Source of the DNA: Hysterangium stoloniferum
Taxonomy: Eukaryota > Basidiomycota > Agaricomycetes > Hysterangiales > Hysterangiaceae
Direction of reading: 5' to 3'
Assembly (NCBI GenBank): GCA_015178975.1
Contig: WHVD01000002.1
Span: 806,001-870,000, forward strand
DNA: 64,000 nt
In this document: positions 57,601 through 64,000 of the stretch, in pieces
Position numbering within the stretch: position 1 is the stretch's first letter
How the letters are laid out: every line of letters starts with the position of its first letter
Translations under genes and position numbers: made by a program
Notes under the pieces: model-generated
Told to the model about the DNA's origin: nothing
Database searches by the model: none
The model's input: only the letters and a program-made list of their open reading frames with translations

Positions 57601-58753
57601 CTTTTCCTGTGGTAGGAGCTTGCCATCGGAGCCGAGTTTGCCAGTTAAGTTGGGTTTGTCTTTGTCTTGAGACTTACATATTTGACTGTTTTCCCTTGCC
57701 TTTTTTGTCGTTAGACCCTTTGTTTTCAGGCTTCTTATCGGAGGTCGAGTTGCCACTGTTGTTGGTGTTTTGATTACCAGACTTGTTGGCATTCTTATTG
57801 TCTGACGATTTCTTGTCCGAGGGGTTTTCACGACTAATTTCCGAATGTTGTTCCCAGTATCGGGCATCTGCGTTTTGGGCTTTCAGATGCATGAGAGGGA
57901 GGGTCTTCAGCTTGCCAGTCTCTCCTTTGGAAACTTCATCTTTGAGGCAAGACGGAAGGCCGGAGTAAAACTGGTAACAGAGGGCCGAATCGCCCCAGTC
58001 GCAACGCACGGTGAGGTTGTTGAACTGGACGATGTAATCGGTGATGCGCTGGGTGTCTTTCATTTTGAGCTTAGAAAGCATGGTTTTGGCATCGCCGGTT
58101 TGGTCATAGGGACCGAAGTTGGTTTCTAGTTCCTCAACAAAGGCATCCCAATCGTGAAGCCAATCAGGGTCTTCGGAGGTGAGGCCAGAGAATGCAGGTT
58201 CAAACCAGGCTGCTGCAGAGTCCTTCAGGTATGAGAGTGCAAGGTTTACCTTTCGGTCATCCTTTGCGAATGCAGCCGGGTGGTCCCAAAAGTTGAATCG
58301 ACATTGCATAAGAAATCTCGGCAATTTCTTTGGGTTTGAGCGAGTGAATGGCTCGGGTTTGTTGACTCGGGTTTGCCCAGGTTCCTTTTCCTTGATATTG
58401 CTTTCAAGGAATTCGTTAAGGGATCCTAGTGTACCTGAGAACAATTCCCATGTCTCTTCAGGGTTGAGAGCCGGTTTCTTTTTTGTGGACTTCTTGGAAC
58501 CGCTAGCCTGAGGTTGGTCGCCATCCTCGGGTTCATGTTCCGGAGCTGATTGGTTGTTAATCTCTTCAGTTGCTTCGGGTTTGGTTGCTTCAGTTACTTC
58601 TTCAGCATCGCCGGTAATCTCCACAAAGCGAGGTTCTTTGGAGGTTTCTGGTAGCGGGGTTCTCTGAGTAGCTCGGGCTGTATACAGGAAAGGAGCCTTG
58701 AGAGTGGAAGATTCTGCTTCGCCGCTAGGCTTGGCATTTTTTCTCGGAGGCAT
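57514..58753 (-). pseudogene. Ty3/gypsy Gag with zinc knuckle
   Basis: ATG at 58753 starts a 359-codon frame (MPPRKNAKPSGEAES..). It contains the capsid motif WLHDWDAFVEELETNFGPYD and the matrix-like QFYSGLPSCLKDEV. A second frame overlapping its end supplies the knuckle CLLCADPGHRVAACPK (about 57570-57520). A further shift leads into the protease. Gag-Pol shifts can be natural, but two changes suggest decay. The capsid motif is of the type common in Agaricomycete gypsy elements. CpG is retained, so the element is young compared with the 18-36 kb relics. Confidence 0.85.
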
Positions 58754-58791
58754 GATTGAACGGAAAATGCGAGTGTGAAATCAGAATATAC

Positions 58792-59517
58792 TGTTAAGAA
58801 CTGAAAACTGACTAATGTCGGTGGCCGATGGGGACCGATCGGAAGGACTTGGCTTCAGCTTATGTGCTGCGCCCTCGCAAATATCCGTATGGTGTCCTTA
58901 GATTTCAGACGGGTGAAGACTAAATCCTAAGAAGTACCTTTCGGCGAGATACCGATTGGAACTGAAGGACAAGTCGAGTGTCTGGCCAAGGGGTTGGGCC
59001 CGAGAGTGGGCGAGCGCATGTGAAGACGGATAGGGGAATTCTTAGTATGAGACTGTTGCAGACATATGAGGGTATTCTGAGTCGATATTCTGATTGCCTA
59101 GTAACTACAACTACAGCGGGTTCATATACAAGTAACAGGCGTCTAGAAAATACTAATGGGGAGAAAGGTGGAAAGCGGCATTAACAATAAGCTTGACTAG
59201 GAACGGGAAGTTTATGATTAGTTCGGAGGCCGATGATAACCGAGAGCAAAATTACAATAAAAGGAAATAGTTCGAGGACTACAAATATAGATAGACATAT
59301 GTGAAACATAGAGTGAGACGGATCAACATAATGAAAGGGACGTATCAAAGCATAACCAGATAGAAAGGCGTAGTTCGGGTTTGATTGACCGGAAGGCATA
59401 TGTCAGCGTCGGGGGACCGACGGCCTCCGAGATATCGTCTTGATTGAAAAAGGATAACTACGACGATATACCATCGGTTACTGTCGGCGTGCGAAGGGTT
59501 GCGACACAGTCGTAACA
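58792..59517 (-). mobile_element. 5' LTR of the gypsy element (family alpha)
   Basis: 726 bp with TGTTAAGAACTG at the left and GTCGTAACA at the right on the plus strand. It is oriented with the Gag, which starts 39 bp downstream. It is homologous to the CpG-poor LTRs 18717-19405 and 29243-29917. The right flank CTGGA is inside the Ngaro-like reverse transcriptase frame. The matching left flank is lost. Confidence 0.85.
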
Positions 59518-60900
59518 CTGGAGCGGATTATTGGACTGTTCCAAACGTCGCCCTTGGGGCTAATACCAAAACCAAATTCAAGTACTTACCGCTTAATACA
59601 AGACCTATCCTTTTCCCAGGGGGACCCATCCCATTCTTCCATAAACAGCCACATAAACCCCAGCGACTTCCCAACAGAATGGGGCACCTTCACAGATGCT
59701 GCGGCATTGATTCTCTCACTCCCAAAAGGTTCTGTAGCAGCCACATTTGACATCTCGGCAGCATACAGAATGACGCCAGTAAAGCTGGGCCAGCAGAATG
59801 CCTGTTGCATCTGCTGGGATGGCCTGGTGTACGTCGACCATGCAGTGGCATTTGGTCTGGCTTCGAGCGTTGGGGTGTTTGGCAGCAGAGCCGACATGCT
59901 GATAGCTCTATATCGGAAGGCTGGCTTTGGACGCCTACTCAAATGGGTAGACGATTTCCTGGCCGTGCGCCTCCCAGGTCAGAAATGGACCGAAGATGAG
60001 TTCATTGCCCTGACAGCACAATTCGGTGTGCCATGGAGCCAGAGCAAGACGAGACCATTTTCGTCGATCCAGAAGTACATAGGTTTTTTGTGGAACCTGG
60101 ATACCAAGATGGTTTCAGTACCAAAGGAGAAGCTAGATGCAACGCTGAACTTGATCAAGGGCTGGGCAGTGGAAGATGCACGTTTCTCAGGGAAGGAAGC
60201 AGACAGACTGCATGGGAAACTAGTGCACATCTCATCCATTTTTCCGTGGATAAGACCTTTCTTACGTTCCATCGCCTCATTCGCAAACAGCTTCAATCCG
60301 AGGAGAGCATCATTATCCCCAGGTGCAGCAGTCCAGGCAGATATATCATGGATCCAGTATATACTTCTCCACCTACCAAATGAGTTACCAATCGCATCAC
60401 CAGAGGTAGTGGACATGGGATGGTGGGGCGACACCAGCACATCCTTCGGGTTGGGTGTCGTAGTAGACAACCAATGGGCAGCATGGAGGTGGGAACCCAG
60501 CTTCAAAGTGGGTCCACATTGCCAGTGCAACATTGGCTGGGCCGAAGCTGTCGCAGTCGAGATGGGCCTACGGGTGGCATTACAGCAGGATTGGATGTGA
60601 CAGCGGAGCCCGGAACAGTCGACATTTTTGGTGCAGTCGGACAACTGTGGCGTGGTAGCTGTTTTAAACAAAGGCCGATCACGCAGCAAGGAGACAAACA
60701 ATATTCTAAAAGAGATTTACAAACTGTTAGTATCAAACCGTATACAGCTGAAGGCAATATACGTACCATCAAGGGACAATGTTTCAGATGCCCTATCACG
60801 AGGGCATATTGGCGAATTCCTCAGAGGTTTTCCAAAAGCTGAAACACAAGCCAGAGTCGATATTCCTGGGCACCTGGTGCATCAGATCCAATTATTGTAG
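59518..60900 (+). pseudogene. reverse transcriptase and RNase H of the Ngaro-like element
   Basis: The frame is open from the LTR boundary (RIIGLFQTSPLGLIPKPN). It includes the catalytic aspartate in TFDISAAYRMTPV (about 59750) and the VDD box in WVDDFLAVR (about 59950). The RNase H acidic residues follow in GDTSTSFG, WAEAVAVEMGL, QSDNCGVVAVLNKGRSR and NVSDALSRG. A single in-frame TGA (60598-60600) interrupts RNase H. The frame then stays open to TAG at 60898-60900. The N-terminus is missing. Confidence 0.85.
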
Positions 60901-60941
60901 CAACCGTGTTGACATCAGCACCGTTTGCCCCTACATTACAA

Positions 60942-62093
60942 ATGTCAGCACCGAGCCGGTTGCAAGGAGTTCCATCGAATCTCAGACCACCATGTAAGGC
61001 AAACGAGAGGCTATTCAAATGGAAAGGGACCATTGCCCCACCACCATCCACAATGAGGCATCCAGTCTTGCAGGCAATTGCATCCTTGGCCTCAGAAGCA
61101 TCACTGAAGGAGGAGAATAGTTATGGAGCCGGCCTGCGCAAGTTTCACATCTTCTGCGACATTTTTTCTGTGGTGGAATCAGACAGGCTCCCTGCATCCT
61201 TCCCAGTCTTACACTCATTTGCATTATGGGCAGCAGCAGACCCATCATTGCTAGGAGAGGAACTAGTGGCTGGGACTGCCTTCGAGATGAGATCAGTCAG
61301 CATGACGTGAAAGTATCTGTCAGCAATTAGGGCCTGGCACATAGCCCAAGGTTGGCCACCGCCACTGTCAGATGATGAGCACACAAGGGTTGAATGGTCA
61401 CTACGGGGGTTAGAGAACCTACAAGGGAGTACACGTAGACGACCTCCAAGGCCTCCAGTGAAGTTGAATATGCTGTTCACATTAAAATCATCTTTGGATC
61501 TGGAGGACCCCTTTGATGCCTGCATTTGGGCAGTATCGACATGCGCCTTTTGGGGTCTAATGCGTTTTGGAGAAGTCACAGTACCATCTAGGTTGCGTTT
61601 TGACACCAGAAAGCACCTGAAACGAAAGGACGCCATGATTAGTTGAGACGACAATGGAAAGCGCTATGCACGCTTGGACTTACCTGCATTGAAAACAGCC
61701 AAAGCCGGTATCACACAGTCAGTATTCTTGACAGAGCAACAAGAAACATGCCCAATCGAAGCCTTGATCAACTTATCGAGAGTGGTGCCGGCCGGGCCCA
61801 GCGACCCACTGTTCTGCTGGCGAGACACCAAAGGCGATATCAGACCAGTAGTCAGAACTGCAGCTCTCGAGCGGATAAATTCAATTCTTACTCACAAGGG
61901 ATGGGGAACATCCTTCGGCCACTCATTCCGTATCGGTGGTGCTTCCTTTTTCCTGGCACAGGGAGTTGACCCCGAAATAGTAAGGTTAGCGGGCAGATGG
62001 AAATCACTAGCATACCAGACGTACATTAGGGCCTTCGAACAGATCGCATTGCATCATTTAAGGAATCTTTCAAACAGGACAGCAGCTGCCTAG
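60942..62093 (+). pseudogene. tyrosine recombinase of the Ngaro-like element
   Basis: From ATG 60942 the frame runs to TAG 62091-62093 with only two interruptions, both TGA (61308-61310 and 61644-61646). Motifs are KYLSAIRAWHIAQG in the N-terminal part, the catalytic arginine in FWGLMRFGEV, HSFRIGGASFF with the H-x-x-R pair, then LAGRWKSLAYQTYIRAF with the tyrosine nucleophile. The protein would resolve and integrate the element DNA. The spacing of catalytic residues is normal for the family. Confidence 0.85.
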
Positions 62094-62150
62094 GGTGGTT
62101 GGGTGGGTGGCATAGTCTCGCCGCGTTGTTTGTAGGCAGCCATTGTGGGT

Positions 62151-62250
62151 GAGCGGCGAGTCTTCCCACGCATACGCGGAGAGCTAACACTCTCCCCCTA
62201 CCCAACCATACAACTTTGCGCAGATCAGTCCGAATTGGACAAGGCTGGAT
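62151..62250 (+). repeat. split direct repeat of the Ngaro-like element, copy 1
   Basis: Starts GAGCGGCGAGTCTTCC and ends CAAGGCTGGAT. It differs from copy 2 at about two positions. Confidence 0.85.
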
Positions 62251-62559
62251 AGTGTCGAGTGTCGTACGATCCCACGCTTGCCAGGAAAGTACGACACTCA
62301 ACGTCCAGCTGAGCAGATGGGGGACTCCCACGCATTCTTTTCCTGACGACGACGACAAGCGATTCGCAGTCGTTATAATTTTACTCATTACACATTATCT
62401 TTCTTTAATCCTTCTGAATTAGTTTACCCACCCACCCTTGCCCTTAGGCTGAGAACAGTTTTAATACAGTAATAATCAGTTTAATATCGAGAGATATTTG
62501 AATTTCGTTTATTGGATTATCTTTGCAAGGTTGTAGATGCATGGGATGCCCGCCCTCCC

Positions 62560-62659
62560 GAGCGGCGAGTCTTCCCACGCATACGCGGAGAGCTAACACT
62601 CTCCCCCTACCCAACCATACAGCTTTGCACAGATCAGTCCGAATTGGACAAGGCTGGAT
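62560..62659 (+). repeat. split direct repeat of the Ngaro-like element, copy 2
   Basis: The same 100 bp as 62151-62250. It forms the right boundary, after which the sequence continues as in 11933 of the first block copy. Confidence 0.85.
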
Positions 62660-62848
62660 TGACGCATAGCCACCAGACGCAAGTAACGACGGCACGAGGA
62701 CGATGATAGGCTCAACAAAAAAACAAAGAAACTTGAAGGATTACGATTTTACACAGTACAGGGGATTGACAATACAGATTTCATTGGCATTGAACTCCTC
62801 ACCGTTACTCCCCTCGCCTTCGCCCGTCATCTTATTCTATTTATTAGA

Positions 62849-64000
62849 CTATTCGTCAGACTCATCACCCTCGCTGTCACCCTCGCCATCACCGTCAATG
62901 CCACCATCGTCGCCATCGCCGTCACTATCATCCTCGGCCTCGAGTTCTTCCAATACAAGCGAGATCTGATGACGAGCAATTTCAACTTTCAAAGCCTGCT
63001 CAAATTCGGTTCTATGGTCCAGACTTTCTGTTAGTCTCTCCAGTGTAGCTTCATCCTGCAAAGGGCTTCCAGAGGGGTATTTAATACCCTTCAGGGCAGT
63101 TTTCCAGACTTCCCTTTCGTTCATTAATGTATAAAAGTTCTCATAGGTGAAAAAAGGGTAGGTAAGAAAAGAGGGGAAAGGCACGGTGGTCCCAGGGAAA
63201 TCTATTATCCCTGTGATGTTGAAGTCATCATCCACCTGAATCATAATTGAACCATTGAGTTCGATTGAGAGAAATCATGGTCACATGTTGACTTACAAGA
63301 ATGTTGGCGCTGCTCAAATCGTCATGTTCAATAACAAATGGTCCAGTCTCAAATTCGGGGAGGGCAAGCAGGTCTGCCACCTGACGGCACTGGCGTACGG
63401 ATGATAGATATTTGGAATCACTGTCCGCGCTGGCATAGTGCAGACCCACTGTCTCATTAAAATCCATGATTGCGGAATAGAAACTCGAGGCTCGGGTGTA
63501 TGGTCCTTTCAATGGGAGTGGTGGTGCATTCCAAACCCTCTGACGCGCCTCACTACTCACCAAGGTGTGGGAGTGACATACTCTTCAACCACAATGTATT
63601 GAGCCAATTTTGTCAAAAGGGTGTGAAGCTATGCACTTAATCAGTAGCAATTGGTAAATAATACTGCAGACAATTACCTAGCTCCATCAAATATTCAGAA
63701 AGTTGGCGATGGAAACTTCTGGCTGTCGGTAGAAGGCGAACAAAGGCTTCACTAACCAATCTGGAGCGGTCCTCAAGGCTGATTTCCTCCGTCGGCTTAT
63801 TATCTGAACGATCAAGGCGAATATCGCTTAGACTGTCAACATTCGTAAGGAGAACGCTATGTCCCGGTAAACGTTCCATCAACATGTAGGACACTCTGAC
63901 CCTATTATCCGGCTCTGATTTGAGATGGCACGCAAAACAAACAAAAATATTAATTACCACCCCATATTTTCTCGCCGATTGTACAGTGTAAGTGTAGCCC
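62849..64000 (-). pseudogene. second copy of the APH-like kinase gene, incomplete at window edge
   Basis: Nearly identical to 12124-13250, with the same introns, catalytic loop (EHDDLSSANIL) and metal site (ITGIIDFPGTT). It shares the one-base shift after PFDKIGSI and adds a two-base insertion near 63566 (AAGGTGTGGG against AAGGTGGG). The acidic tail is four residues shorter. At 63985 a six-base duplication (GTGTAA) appears in exon 1. The first codons lie outside the window. Confidence 0.75.

Larger units (their letters stand above)
59518..62659 (+). mobile_element. Ngaro/DIRS-like tyrosine-recombinase retroelement, 5'-truncated
   Basis: Order: reverse transcriptase, RNase H, tyrosine recombinase, then a 100-bp direct repeat present twice (62151-62250 and 62560-62659) around about 310 bp. 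A split direct repeat after the recombinase is typical of Ngaro-type elements, where a third copy would stand at the lost 5' end. The 5' end is cut by the gypsy LTR at 59517. The right end joins F-box/kinase spacer DNA at 62659. No DIRS methyltransferase is seen. Confidence 0.8.

Noticed and set aside
56035-59517. Single gypsy element that integrated into itself
   Set aside because: Autointegration would give two copies of the same LTR; the two LTRs here differ over most of their length, so nested insertion of two elements is simpler.

Overview
This is a eukaryotic, repeat-dominated window that looks fungal, most likely from an Agaricomycete (Basidiomycota). Coding regions are cut by many introns of about 41-106 bp with GT...CTNAC/CTAAC...AG signals. 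The retrotransposon Gag is of the mushroom type (WLHDWDAFVEELETNFGPYD). Long terminal repeat (LTR) elements, a Ngaro-like tyrosine-recombinase retroelement, a Helitron and hAT relics occur side by side. No tRNA, rRNA or CRISPR array was seen. The species assignment is inference.

Layout. (1) 0.2-13.4 kb: three minus-strand F-box/leucine-rich-like paralogues (A, B, C) with their spacers, then a broken APH/ChoK-like kinase gene. Small LTR elements are interspersed. (2) 13.7-18 kb: gene-poor DNA with a 140-bp poly(A) retroinsertion, a 679-bp palindrome and a frameshifted small Cys/His protein. (3) 18.04-36.3 kb: a graveyard of nested transposons (gypsy, hAT, Helitron, copia, several solo LTRs) that has lost most CpG dinucleotides. 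(4) 36.6-43.4 kb: two more F-box paralogues (D, E), with solo LTRs and a 549-bp foldback element. (5) 45.3-47.85 kb: the only convincing single-copy gene, a 10-exon plus-strand gene for a probable membrane protein of 692 residues with acidic tandem repeats. All nine predicted introns keep the frame. (6) 50.9-55.8 kb: F-box paralogues F and G, a near-identical duplicate of B-C. (7) 55.8-62.66 kb: gypsy pieces and a Ngaro-like element that interrupt the duplicate block. (8) 62.85-64 kb: the second copy of the kinase gene, running off the window.

The B-C-kinase block (about 6.7-13.4 kb) is therefore repeated as F-G-[transposons]-kinase (about 50.9-64 kb). The A block (about 2-5.7 kb) is repeated as the E block (about 39.1-43.4 kb). 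A, B, C, E and F have intact predicted reading frames. D has a mutated splice donor. G has lost its 5' end and carries a frameshift.

The most unusual observation is that the inferred start codon of every complete F-box copy is assembled by splicing (AT, intron, G). Because the same loci are present with and without insertions, several transposon insertions can be proved from target duplications and empty sites inside this window.
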